From Valencia hispanica (Eukaryota > Chordata > Actinopteri > Cyprinodontiformes > Valenciidae): 64,000 bases of DNA. The notes under the pieces were generated by a model that was not told the origin of the DNA, did not search any database, and was given only the letters and a program-made list of their open reading frames with translations. The first letter of the stretch is position 1. Every line of letters starts with the position of its first letter. A program made the position numbers and the translations under genes. Below are positions 12,781 to 24,379 of this stretch, one piece after another. Location of the stretch: NCBI GenBank assembly GCA_963556495.2, contig OY747707.1, positions 27,149,871 to 27,213,870 of the forward strand, written 5' to 3'.

Positions 12781-12925
12781 CATTGCCAGAGTCCGCCCTG
12801 TTCTCTCTCGGCCCAACATGGAGACACTGATGGATGCTTTTATCACCGGTAAATTTGATTACTCTAATGCCCTGCTTTCTGGTCTTTCCAAAAAAAGTAT
12901 CTCAGGTTTACACAGCAGCACATTA
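12781..12925 (+). pseudogene. L2-type LINE reverse-transcriptase fragment
   Basis: Translates as RVRPVLSRPNMETLMDAFIT then GKFDYSNALLSGLSKKSISG, the conserved block downstream of the catalytic core in fish L2/CR1 reverse transcriptases (usual form RLDYCNALLSGL). No more than about 50 residues remain. Confidence 0.75.
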
Positions 12926-13924
12926 CACCCATTTTAAATTCAAGGATACAGAAAACATTTGACCGATGTCATAGAATATAAATGGCAAGACCACCAAATG
13001 CCATGTAGAAGTACAAAAGCTTATGAATTTGAAGGAAGTATATCACAACATCTCTACTCATTTATCTTCCTTGTTGTGTAATTTAGCAAATAGAAATAAT
13101 TTTGTAATCCTAACTGCCTTAAAACATGAAAAGTTTAGTCTGATTTAAAGTCAGACAGTGAGGAAAAAGGTATTTCTCACCCAGTCTATGTAAACCTTTA
13201 TTTTTAACTGTTATGTTTCCACATGAAGTCACCATAGAGTCATTTAAGGGACATGCAGAATAAAATTCTGTAGTATAAGGAAGCAGCGCTAGATATTAAG
13301 ATACTACTGCAATTCAGCATTAAAGTCATGTACATTTATTACATTTACTCTGAATAGTTCACACAGCCATGCATGACTCAATCCATCTCTGCTTCAGCAG
13401 ATAGAGCTAGGTGTGAGATGAATATGTGTGTATTTAAAAATATGCCACAAATGGGCAAAGAATTTGTGCTGAAATGGAAACAATAAATAAATTAAATTGC
13501 TGGTTCACTGATTTTCATTTTCTAAATGACAGAATTACTGCTTCTCGTGGTTCTTTATCATCATTTTGGACTTTATTCATGTTTCTTTCATAATATGATT
13601 GTTTCATTTTAGCTTCTGGAGGAAGATGAAACAATAATCTACTTTAATTTTAACCTATCTTGATTTGACCATTGATTACTACAAAGATGGTACAATTGAA
13701 ATGAGCCTTGAAAAGAACTACAGACACCACAATTATAGTGACATGAAGATGTAACACTTTGTATAAATTAGACCAAACTGCGGTGATGGCATAAATGTCA
13801 GCTGGTTTGTATATGGAGATTTATAGCATAATTCAAGAGATCTACAAATAATCATTAACTGCATAAGAAAGACAGACATACATAACATGAAGATGACTGA
13901 AGACTTCACTTTGAATGAATATTA
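12926..13924. other. Intergenic, nothing recognised
   Basis: AT-rich unique sequence without a credible open frame or known repeat. Confidence 0.45.
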
Positions 13925-14179
13925 CAGGTGAATTAGAATATACTGCAAAAGTTCATTTATTTCAGTAATTAAACCTAACAGAACTAATATATAAGATAGA
14001 CTCATTACTTACAAAGCAAAATATTTCAAGCTTTTTTATTTTTTATTTTGATGATTGTGGCTTACAGCTAATATAAAGCTCAAATTCAAAATCTTAGAAA
14101 GTTAAACATATTACAAAAAATCATTAAAACAAGTATTTTAAATAGATAAATGTTGGGCCTCTGAAAAGTATAATAATGC

Positions 14180-15996
14180 TAATGTACTCAGTACTTGTTT
14201 TGGGCTGCTTTTGCATCAATTACTGCCTCAATCCGGCATGGTATGGATGCTTTCTGTCTGTGGCACTACTGAGGTGTTATGGAAGACCAGGATGCTTCAA
14301 AGAGATCTTCAGCTCTTCTGCATTCTTCAGTCTCATGTCTCTTATCTTTCTCTTGGCAATACCCCATAGATTCTTTATTGGATTCAGGTTTGCTGGCCAG
14401 TCAAACATAGTAATCCCATGGTCATTGAACCAGGTTTTGGTACTTTTGGCAGTGTGGGCTGGAAAATGAAGTCAGCATCTCCATAAAGCTGGTCTGTGGA
14501 AGGGAACCATGAAGTGCTCCAAAATGTCCTAGTAGATGGCTCCACTGACTCTGGACTTAATAAAGCACAGTGGATCAACACCAGCAGATGACATGGCTCG
14601 CCAAATAAACACATACTGTGGAAACTTCACACTGGATTTCAAGCATCTTGGATTGTGTGCCTCTCCATTCTTCCTCCAGACTCTGGCACCTTGGTTTCCA
14701 AATTTCATGCAAATTTTTGTTCCTTTAGCCCAGGAAAGACGCTTCTGACATTTTTTTTTCAGGAGCAGCTTGACAAGAGGAATAGGTTTACTTGTAGTTC
14801 CTAGGATTTCTAAAAGTAGAATGGGAGGCAGATCTTTTAGTTATCAGGCTCCTCTCCTGTGGAACCAGATCCCAGCTTTAGTCCGTGAGGCAGACACTCT
14901 GTTTACTTTTAAGGCCAGGCTTAAAACTTTCCTTTTGATAAAGCTTATAGTTAGAGTGGCTTAGGTCATCCTGAGCTATCTCTGTAGTTATGCTGCTATA
15001 GGCTTAGACTGCTGGAGGACAGACTTACCAATTTTCTTCACTCTGCTACTTCCTTTTCTCCTACAACTCTCCAGTTGTATTACAGTACATTCTGCTATTT
15101 CGACTGTTAACTTTGTTTTATCTCAGTGTTTTTCTCTCCATAAAAGATATACCTGGTCTGATATCCTGCTTGGCTGCAATGCCCTGTTGGACGGGGGGCA
15201 TCGACTGGGATGATCCTCCCAGTAACTGAACATCCACTGTGTCCTGTTATCAACTTTTTACTTTCTGTAACAGAAAGCTCTCTTATTTCAGATCTTCTGT
15301 TCCTTCTGTGTCTCTGCTCTGTCTTCTCAAACCCCCAGACGGTCGTGGCAGATGGCCGCTCCTACTGAGCCTGGTTCTGTTGGAGGTTTCTTCCTGTTAA
15401 AGGGGAGTTTTTCCTCTCCACCGTCGCTAGATGCTTGCTCAATATGAGGGATTGCTGAAGGATTGCTGTGGTTGGAAAGTCTGCCCAACCTCATCCCAAT
15501 GACTGACGCAATCTGCTGGGATTCCTTAAATAGGAAACTTTTTAACTGATTGAAATGTTTGTATAAATGTATTAAAATGACTTCTTTTTAAGTGCCTTGA
15601 GATGACATCTGTTGTGAATTGGCGCTATATAAATAAACTGAATTGAAAAAAACTGAATTGAGGAATAGGACATTTGAAGCCCATGTCCAGGATCTCTCTG
15701 TGTGTGGCGGCTCTTGAGGCACTAACTCCAGCCTCAGTCCACTCCTTGTGAAGGTCCCCAACACTTTTGAATGGCCTTTTCCTGACAATCCTCTCCAGGC
15801 TGCGGTCATCCCTGCTGCTTGTGTACCTATTCCTTCCATACTTTTCGCTTCCACATAACTTTCTATTAATGTGCTTTGATACAGCACTTTGGGAACATTC
15901 AACTTCTTTTGCAATTACCTTTTGAGGCTTTCCATCTTTATGGAGGGTGTCAGTTATGGTTTTCTGCACAACTGTCAGGTCAGCAGTCTTCCCCAT
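14180..15996 (-). pseudogene. Tc1-like transposase, interrupted
   Basis: The start codon is at 15994-15996 (minus). The frame runs MGKTADLTVVQKTITDTLHK and includes a helix-turn-helix with QSAVSKHINRK, the DNA-binding domain of a Tc1 transposase. After DMGFKCPIP the gene is broken by the LINE at 14787-15659. It resumes to the left in a decayed state: the antisense of LPSADQLYGDADFIFQ-like, HGITMFDWPANLNPI-like and KRKIRDMRLKNAEELK-like blocks lies at about 14200-14530, in shifted frames. The natural end is near 14180. The family catalyses cut-and-paste transposition into TA with a DDE triad. The central catalytic region is scrambled, so it is inactive. Confidence 0.85.
14787..15659 (+). mobile_element. 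L2-type LINE 3' end nested in Tc1
   Basis: Flanked by a perfect 10-bp direct repeat GAGGAATAGG (14777-14786 and 15660-15669), so the borders are exact. It encodes the reverse-transcriptase C-terminus: GLLVVPRISKSRMGGRSFSY, then LLWNQIPALVREADTLFTFK, then ARLKTFLL, the usual LWN..P..FK..LKT..L ending, with a stop at about 14962. A 3' UTR of about 700 bp follows, ending GGCGCTATATAAATAAACTGAATTGA, the terminal motif of fish L2. 5'-truncated. Confidence 0.92.
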
Positions 15997-16604
15997 GATT
16001 ATTCCTACTGAACCAGACTGAAAGACGATTTAAAGGCTCATGAACCCGTTGCAGGTGTTTTCGATTAATTAGCTGATCAAAGTGTGACACTTTGAGCCTA
16101 AAATATTGAATCTTTTCAATATATTCTAATTTTCGGAGATTTTGAATTTGGGGTTTTCATAAGGTGTAAGCCATAATCATCAAAATTATAACAAATAAAA
16201 GCTTTAAATACCTCCTGTATAATCTTCTCCTCTTATCATCTACATCCTCGAAACAGAAAAGAAAATGTCATTTTACTCTGTGATTTTATCTCTTCTTGTT
16301 GCTGTATGTTTCTACCTTTTGTGACATTGGGTTAGGACAGCCAAAACTTATATGATCAAAAAAGCATCAATCAGGTGTTTCAGATTATGACTATTTTCAC
16401 TATCCACCACTTTAAATGATCACAACATCCATAACTCAACCAATCTAACCAACCAAAATCAAACAAGGCTATAGTTAATCAATAGAGTTATTATTTTCTG
16501 AAGATATGTAATTTTAAGTTTTACATTTCTAATACATTTAAATAATCTCAGTTAATTTAAAAATTATAGGAAGAAACAATACATCTAAATCTAAACTGTG
16601 GGTA

Positions 16605-16815
16605 CTCTGAATTCCCCCCACAGTCCCAAAAAAAATAGGTCTCAGGGTTATTTGGCCACCCTAATGTGTGCTTAGGTGTGTTTGTGTTTGTTTATTTTCC
16701 CATGTGATGGATGGTGACCTGTAAAAGGTGCACCCCACCTCTCCCTGTTTGTCCACTATGCATCAGCCCCCCAGGGACCCTGTATGGATTAAGCAGGTAC
16801 AGAGGATGGCTGAAT
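16605..16815 (+). mobile_element. Degraded fish SINE, 3' part
   Basis: Contains CCCCACAGTCCCAAAAA, then CATGTGATGGATGGTGACCT, then AGGTGCACCCCACCTCTC, then GGATTAAGCAGGTACAGAGG. These are the middle and 3' landmarks of the SINE at 12035, with many substitutions and no head. Confidence 0.7.
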
Positions 16816-17754
16816 CCATATGTGTTCTGTGTCTACATTATGGAGCAATTAATATTACTGTGCAAATCTATCACTCGCAATTAGTTTTTTTCCCCTAAAT
16901 AATTTATAAATACAACAAATATGACTTTTTTGTCATAATGTTTCAATAAAAGAAAGTTAAAATTTTGTCGCATTGTATGTTTGCACATTTAAACATCTAG
17001 AGATTCAAGTTCAATGCTCTATACAGAGTCCATGACTGCCCTTCAGGGGTATTTATACAGCAGTTACCTATGCTGTAATTATTAGTTGAATCAGTCAAGT
17101 TGCTCAGAGTGCATAACCTTGAGCAGCTCTGATCATTCAACATGGAAAGGGGAATTGATCTTTGTCAGTGCAAACAGAGTGTCTGCATAGTCTAATATGA
17201 GATTAAGAAAAGACATTAGGTCATTGCACTCACATTTAAGAAGCAAATGCATCAGCCTGTCAGTTGTGGTATTTGGTGGTGTCTCAGAGCTGTGATCCTC
17301 TTGCTACAGAAAATTTTAGATATGTCAAAGCAACCTGTCTATGCTGTTGACTGTGTATGCTATAGAGTGAAATACATTGTAATGTCAGCCTTAATAACTT
17401 GAAGCTGTACATGTTCCTACACTAATAAAACCTAAGGCAAAGACACGATAGTGAGGTAGAGGAAATAATTAGATATAAAAATTATGAGTGGATGAAAATA
17501 GTAAGATTTATAGATCACCACTTGTCTGCTGATGTCAATGTTTTGACAAAATCTTTGGGGCACTTAGTACAAGTTTACCATCAACTATTTTGCCGCTGAA
17601 AAATTAACATTTTCTTTTTTTTATGTAGATGAGCTACCAGTTGACATTTGCTGGTTTCATGGACACATTTTATCCAACAGAAATTGTGAAGGCAAACTAA
17701 CTTCAAAATTTCACTATTCAGGTTAAACAATGATAGCAAAAAAATATCTGCCGT
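16816..17754. other. Intergenic, nothing recognised
   Basis: AT-rich unique sequence with no credible frame or repeat. Confidence 0.45.
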
Positions 17755-18341
17755 TTGTTTTTTTTTGTTTTTTGTTTTTGTCACACTTGAATGTTTCTAT
17801 GTTTTATATCAGACAAGCATTGCCTGAGTAAAGACAAATTGATGCTTTTAGATTATAATTTCATTTACTTAGGGAAAAAAGCTTTGCAAACAAATCTGAC
17901 CTCATGTGAATAAGTAATTGCCCCTGGAAAGAAACCACTGTTTGTGCCACCCTTGGCAGCAATGACTGCCCACAAGCATTTTCATAACTGGCAAAGACTA
18001 TTTTACATTCATGTAAAGGACTTTTGGCTCATTCTTAAGCATTATTTCAAATCAGCCAAAGTTTTGAGTATAAACAGCTTGTCAATCAGTATGTCAGTCA
18101 AATGTATGTATATCCAGACTTTGAGTAAACCACTCCATAATATTGTCTTTGAGCCTGTCAAATGGCCTTTTGGCTTATAAGCCAAATGGACTTGTCAGCG
18201 TGTTTCAGATCATTGTCCTGTTACATAACCCAATCACTCTGAAGCTTAAGTTCACAAACTGGGAATTCTCCTCCGGGACTCTTAGGAAGTTTCACCACTG
18301 GTCCATGATTTCTCCAGTTGTCGCTAAAAGCCCTTGCTGTA

Positions 18342-19167
18342 TTAATCAATCAATCAATCAATCAATCAAACTTTATTTACGCCATCAAAGGAGCCATCTG
18401 CACTGGCAGCAGCACATCAACAGCAGCAGCCAAGGCACTGACACAGGGCGCCCAGAGGAGGCAAGGCCAAGACACTCAGCTCCACCCAAGTGCTACCTGG
18501 AGAGCACCCAGGCAGCCATAGCTGATCACCGCTCCCGAGGCAGAGGGCTCCCATAGAGGAAAAACTGGAAGGAAGATTAAAATAGCAGGTTAAAATATAA
18601 AAATAAACAGTGGATAAATATGATAAGACTAAGTAGTAAAACACTGATAAAATATAAGCAAGCAAAATATGTAGAGCAATTAAACAGACTATAATAAATA
18701 ATAATCAGTTAAAAGCTACGCTAAAAAGGTGAGTCTTGAGCCTGTTCTTAAAAACACGAACATTCTCTCCGACCCTGAGAACCTCTGGCAGCCTGTTCCA
18801 GAAGTGAGGGCCATAGTACTGGAAAGACGCCTCGCCATGAGTGTGTGTCCTGACTTTAGGGATCACATGGAGACAGCTACCGGAGGAGTGCTGAGACCAC
18901 GAAGGTTCATATGGTAAATGCAGTTCTGAAAAATAAGAAGGCCCAAGACCATGAACCTTAAAATCGATCCTAAAACATACGTGGAGTCAATAGAATGAAT
19001 TTAAGACCGGTGTAATGTGCTCCCGCCTCCTTGTCTTCGTCAGGACACGTGCTGCTAAATTTTGTGGAAGTTGTAAACCTGCTATACACTTTTTGGGAAG
19101 ACCAGAAAGCAGGGCATTACAGTAATCAATTCTACTGGTGATAAAAGCATGCATCTGTGTCTCCATA
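18342..19167 (-). mobile_element. L2/CR1-type LINE 3' fragment, inverted
   Basis: Flanked by CTGTA (18337-18341 and 19168-19172), exactly where the host Tc1 is interrupted. Read on the minus strand it starts in reverse-transcriptase code (METQMHAFITSRIDYCNALL, then SGLPKKCIAGLQLPQNLAAR, 19164 down to about 19000). It continues through a UTR-like stretch and ends in a (TTGA)n tail (seen as ATCA repeats at 18343-18368). It is 5'-truncated; the 62-aa reading frame is its only coding remnant. Confidence 0.85.
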
Positions 19168-19318
19168 CTGTAGTTCACTGGTGTCCCAAAGCCTCAGAAA
19201 AAGCTTTGTAACCCTTTCCGATTTTAGAGAGTTTGTTTATTTGTCCTTGAAATTCTTAATATAGGGGCATCATATGTGATTTTTGAGAACTTCATGTTGT
19301 CAGACAGGTTCTATTTAA

Positions 19319-20160
19319 AGTCTAACTGAACCCCATGAAAAATCATTACCCCGCCCCCAGACAACATTTGAAAAATTTGGGTAATTGCAGTGGGTGGTGC
19401 CAGGAAGAACGGAGGGGTATGGCAAAGTGTGGAGGATGAGCGGAGGGGGGAACGTGGCGGTGTGTTCAGGAGGACAGTGACAGCTCGCTTAATGTGACAC
19501 TGAAACATGGACAGTGACCGAAGCGACGTTGGCAGTTTTGCAACTGATCGATCTGATTGACGTTCATCTGTTTTGAACATTAGCCTATGTTAGCATTACC
19601 ACTCAGAGACTGGACCCATCCTGTCTCCCTCTGCCTCAGCAGCGGCGGCTCGAATTGGAGGCTTGCGGCTGCTCAGCCCCATAAAGCCTCCCTCTATCTC
19701 CGGTGACGGCGGAGGTAGAGGAGGTAGAGGGAGGCTTTATGGGGCCGAGCAGCCGCGAGCCGCCAATTCGAGCCGCTGGCTAATGTGCTAAGTGCTAATG
19801 TGATAATAATGGTAACCTGAAAAACGCAATCCAACTCTAAACTCGCCACGGGGCCGTTATGTCTGATGTTTTTTTACCTAAACTCACAGGGCGCGTCTGT
19901 GAGACTGACTGCTGTGACACAGTCAATGCCTGTGACGTAAAGATGTACCGCTCTCCACCAATGACAAAATTCAAATGCAGTAGTCACCGTTCAACCCTAA
20001 GAGGGCAGCACTAAGACGTTTTTAGACCAAAAAGTGTAGAATTAAACAAGTTTACACGAAAATATAAAAAAATCCCCACAAACTGAAAGATTGCATTAGT
20101 AAAGACCCATTTATACAGTTTAGAAGCAAAAGAAAAGTTGTTTTGGGGTTTAGTTACTCT
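19319..20160. mobile_element. TTAA-flanked non-autonomous DNA element
   Basis: TTAA lies at 19315-19318 and 20161-20164, where the surrounding Tc1 family has a single TTAA. The ends are inverted: AGTCTAACTGAACCCC at the left and, reverse-complemented, AGAGTAACTAAACCCC at the right (13 of 16 match). TTAA targets are used by piggyBac and Kolobok elements. The 842-bp interior is non-coding and centres on the hairpin at 19643-19778. Confidence 0.8.
19643..19778. repeat. Long GC-rich hairpin inside the TTAA element
   Basis: The left arm GCGGCTCGAATTGG...GCTGCTCAGCCCCATAAAG pairs with the right arm around CTTTATGGGGCCGAGCAGC...CCAATTCGAGCCGC. The arms are about 55 bp with a few mismatches, and the loop is a purine-rich GGAGGTAGAGGAG segment. 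A transcript would fold into a strong stem. Confidence 0.9.
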
Positions 20161-20370
20161 TTAAGTGATTTCTTGATACTCCATGTAGGCCAGGTTGGTT
20201 TGGATAGCTCTTGCAAGTTAATAAATACAATTATAATTTAAAAACTACATTCTGTTTTTACTCACGCTATCTGTTCCTTATAGAATTTGTTTGAGGATTT
20301 GAAACGTGTGACAAAAAAACTACAAAAACACAAAATAACTGTAAATGGACAAATACTTTTTCTCAGTACG

Positions 20371-20974
20371 TAATGATATATCTCTCAGATTGTCATTTAT
20401 TTTCTGTAGTAACTTATTTTGTATATATTTTACATTCTCTTTTATCAATTTTCTTTTTTCTGTACCTGTAACTGAGACAAGAACACTGCTTATCCAGCAG
20501 CACAAATTCCTTACTGTTTAGCTATTTGTTTTCCAAAACACAATCCAGGGATATGTGGAAAATACATAGGTTAATTCCAGTAGAGAAACCACCAGCCAGC
20601 CTAAGAGTGTCCTTCCCAGCCAAACAACTGCTGTGTAATTAAATATTTCCTGTCAGCCCTGTCTGTAACGGAAACGTGAGAACTGCAACTGAAGTCCAAA
20701 TTTGGTTCTCAAAGAGATGCGGTATTACAGTCTGATTTTGGACCAAACTAACGAGCTTGCTGAATAATTATTGTGGTGATTCAAGGTAGCTAGGACTGAT
20801 AGACCAAATGTGTTTTACTTGGAGTCAATTTCTTCATTTCAAATCTTTCCTTTAAAGTTAAGTCAGGTATTTAGAACTTCAAATTAAGCATCTTAATTAA
20901 CAGTGCAATTTTCAGATGTGGTTGTTTTATAATTATTTTTAATTTTAATTTTAAATTTTTACATTAAACTGAAT
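20371..20974. other. Intergenic, nothing recognised
   Basis: AT-rich unique sequence. No gene or known repeat seen. Confidence 0.45.
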
Positions 20975-21045
20975 CCAGCATAGGCACCAGCCCCTCCGCC
21001 CCCACAACCCTGCATAGTATAGACGGTATAGATAATGGATGGATT
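20975..21045 (+). mobile_element. SINE 3' tail fragment
   Basis: Contains AGCATAGGCACCAGCCCCTC and ATAATGGATGGATTGATGAT, the 3' terminal block of the fish SINE. The upstream part is missing. Confidence 0.65.
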
Positions 21046-24000
21046 GATGATGTAGAATCTGGCGGCACAGAGAGAATAAATTAACAGTTTATAACAGTTG
21101 AATATAATTTCTCTAAACTTATTTTTTACTCTGATAGTATTTATTAAGCAAATTCTCCAGTAAATAATAAGGACAGCAACCCAGTGTCCAATCTTGGTTA
21201 GGGGCATTAGCCTGTTGGTACCCATTGCTGTGATTATGCACCAGATAGTCCTTTACAGAGATATCCCCTGTTGCCAAATGTAAATAATTGCTTTACAGTG
21301 TTTGAGGCCATAATGCTCATCAGTTATTAATTAGAAATTCATCTCACTGAATAAATAATGCTGATGATTGATGATGAAACTTGTAATTAGGTTCTTGGAG
21401 TAATACTCAAGGGAGAAAGCCTTTACACTTCAATCCAGACTATTAAATACTACTCATGTAGGTGCATGGTGCACCTCTCGTCGTAAAGCTGGGATGCTGC
21501 AGAGGATACAGGAAGCAGGAACACAGATCATAAGACAAGTACAGCTCTGTTCTATGAAAGCCATGTATGTATGACCTGTAAGTGGATCGCAACATTGTAC
21601 AAGGGGTTTTGTTGTTGCTAATTTGTGTCCCTTTTGGACAAATAGTTTTGAGTCTTTCCAGGCACTGTACAGTCTTTTAAATGATGTGAGAGCAGTGTGA
21701 AAACTAAATCCAGCTATGGTTTACTATTGATTTTGTATGGAAGAGCCAACCAGCCTTTTTTGATATGTTTTCTCCTTAGGTCCCTTTGGAGCTTTCTGGA
21801 AAATAAACCATTCCACATACACCGATTAGGACTTTTTTATCTGAGCCTTTAATGTGTTTCTTATGCTTTTTGCATCACAATAGCATAGAAGAGAACACTG
21901 GGCTCCTTGAGGAATAATGATCAACTTGTAAGGGGGTTTCTGTTATATTCTCAATTTAAGTGAATTAGCATGGCAGTAGAGAGGAAGATTTACCATGATA
22001 ACCCTCTGCAGAAAGAAAGAAAGATGAAGCAGTTGCTTTATGTTGTGTACCTTCATCATGGAGGAGAAGAGCTATCCATCTGGCTTTATGGATGAGAGTG
22101 AACAGCTCCAGCCTTCTGCTCCCCCATCTTTTCCCTACACCAGAATCTGCTCTATTAGCAATTTATAATGGAGATCAAGAAGTAGTCAGTGCAGAATGAA
22201 GTCAACTGTCTGCACCCGTTCCTAATTGGCTTTATGTTTTCCTCCTGATAAATGACTCGCAGCTACAATGGATTCCTGTGGATTTTATTGCCCTAATAGG
22301 ACTCAGTAACTGGGTTTACTAACAGATAGTGGGTCAAAAAGGACATTGAGAGCAAAAATGTTAATTAATATCAATAATGGCAAATTATTAGTTTGACAGA
22401 GGGATCCAAGCTAGCCGCGTGCTCTAATGACTCTGAGGTAACTTGAAGGGAAACACTGGCAAATTAGCATAACTGTGTATGCGCACTCCATGGAGGTGCC
22501 CAGCAAACATCTGTTATGTTAGAAATTCAAATAGAATTCCTATTAGTAACCCTAGCTGTGGTTGCATAATCAGTCATTCTTCTCTGGCCATTTTGGAGGC
22601 GCTAACAATGCTCCTGTGACTGGTGGAGCTCCTCCCTTTGGGCTTTCCAATCAAATTTGGCCCCATGTGGACCAGGTCCTAACAGACGAGGCGATGTGGC
22701 CTTGCAAGGGGAGCTTTGTGCTCTGACAGGCGCTCAATCTATCCAGCCATGACACATGTGTGAAGAAAGGCATATTGTTATTTGAATAAAGCAGATACAA
22801 GTTACAAAATTACTGTTACAACACTTTCTTGGAAACTTAGTTTTTTTAAACACATGCAAATCGTAATTGGAATTTGAAATGTTAGCAAATACAGCTCATG
22901 CAATGACTTCTACTTTAACACTGAATAAATACATAGCTTGCGAGAAGTTGGCATGCAGGAGTTTATTAATTCATAGCTAGACCATCTGCAGACAGCTTCT
23001 TTGGGTATTGAAAACAGAATATATTCAGCTTGGAATTGATTTTCTATTTGGAGAAAATAATGTTTGTTCTCTCCACCTTATGGGAATAACTGCAAACACT
23101 GTATAGATGCTAGTGGGCATTCTGGTTGAAATGCTTTCTTTGTAATCAATGACTGCTGTTATGCAGAATAAATGCACCAAAAGACAAAAAAAGATCCAGC
23201 ACTCATTCTTTATATCGGTTATACAGCAACTAGAAATAAAATAGAATCCAGTTATAGGGGCTATTGAGTTCTCTCGTCGATCTGCTGAGTTGGGCTTAAT
23301 TTTCTACACTGACACCGCTATTAGGGAAAATGATTGGATAACGAAGGCCAGACATTTTTATGGGTCTTTCATTCAGTTTGCCTTCTTAACAAGACAGTTT
23401 GGCTGCACTGTTACAGTTATGAGGAGTAAAGCGTAACTCAAAGTTTCTATTCTTTGTTCTATTTGATGCAGCTGAGTGATGTAAAAGGTATCAGTGCATG
23501 GTTTGGCTTTGTTTGTTTATTTCTGAACGATTAAATTAAATCACCATGACAAGTTGTAAAGTAAAATCAGGTTTATGCAGTGACTTCAATTTTCAAAGTG
23601 CTTCTTGTTTTTTTCAGCTTCTTCTTAAGATGCTTCAGATATTGTAGTTCAGTATAAACTTATTTTTATGTATGATGTCCCATATCTGGTTGATATCTAT
23701 AGTCCTTAATTAAAAAGTAATTTTACTGTATTTTAGGCCTGGACTGCATTTGATGATCTTTATTTAAGTATCTAATATAAGATCTATATTATTATCAATA
23801 ACATGTGTTACATAACTTCTCAAGTGATTAAATAGGTATTTTTCCATAACACTAAGCAAAAATGCGGTCTTTAAAATGCAGTTTGAGATTTATTAAACCG
23901 TTCTGTTTGTGAAAACAAACAAACAAAAAAAAAACACTTTTAAATGTTGTTTAGTTTAAGGATCACCTTTGGGAAAATCAGCACATTTTCACTGGAAAAG
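21046..24000. other. Gene-free interval, lnpk-distal desert
   Basis: No coding exon or transposable element recognised. It is moderately AT-rich, except for the block at 21950-22760 described separately. Confidence 0.5.
21950..22760. promoter_or_regulatory. Candidate conserved non-coding enhancer
   Basis: A non-repetitive, non-coding block of balanced composition between AT-rich flanks. Visible motifs include homeodomain cores (CTAATTGGCTTTATG near 22226, TTTTATTGCCCTAATAGG near 22284), a SOX-type ACAATGG (22265-22271) and a GC-richer stretch at 22580-22740. If the window is the HoxD-distal landscape downstream of lnpk, limb or fin and genital enhancers would be expected here. Conservation was not tested. 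Confidence 0.35.
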
Positions 24001-24239
24001 GGACTGAACTTATATAGCGCTTTTATAGCCAAACTGACCACTGAAAGCGCTTTACAGTGGAGCCACATTCACCCATTCGCACTCACAAAAGTAGAAGCAT
24101 TCACCATCGATCACTAAGCAACTTGCCGTTAAGTGCCTTGCCCAGGGACACATTGACATGTGACATGCGGAAGCTGGAAATGCACCCACAACCCTCCTTT
24201 TACAAGCCAACTTCTACCTAACGAGCCACAGTCACCCCA
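24001..24239 (-). mobile_element. tRNA-related fish SINE (TATATAGCGCTTTT type)
   Basis: Left end GGACTGAACTTATATAGCGC then AGCGCTTTACAGTGGAGCCA; middle AAGTGCCTTGCCCAGGGACA; right end ACCTAACGAGCCACAGTCAC. The right end is the reverse complement of a tRNA-like head, so the element is on the minus strand. Family landmarks are in order and moderately diverged. Confidence 0.8.
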
Positions 24240-24275
24240 AATAACATGCTAATATTTTTGATTCTATGCTGGGCT

Positions 24276-24379
<104 letters not shown>

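Larger units (their letters stand above)
13925..16217 (-). mobile_element. Tc1/mariner transposon split by a LINE
   Basis: Inverted ends of about 75 bp can be paired: the block around 14040-14100, reverse-complemented, matches 16138-16210 (both carry AGATTTTGAATTTG, then GTAAGCCA and AATCATCAAAA). TA dinucleotides at 13923-13924 and 16218-16219 may be the target duplication. The right outer end looks shortened. The transposase gene lies on the minus strand and is interrupted by an L2 insertion at 14787-15659. Confidence 0.85.
17755..20370 (-). mobile_element. Tc1/mariner composite with two later insertions
   Basis: Both ends carry a TTTTGTCACAC-type terminus (left about 17775; right in antisense about 20310). 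The transposase gene is antisense and decayed. The left body has TTGGCAGCAATGACTGCCC, TCAGATCATTGTCCTGTTAC and GGACTCTTAGGAAGTTTCAC. After the first insertion (18342-19167) it resumes at GTTCACTGGTGTCCCAAAGC, and after the second (19319-20160) at GTGATTTCTTGAT. Removing the two inserts restores the expected family order. No usable open frame remains. Confidence 0.85.
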
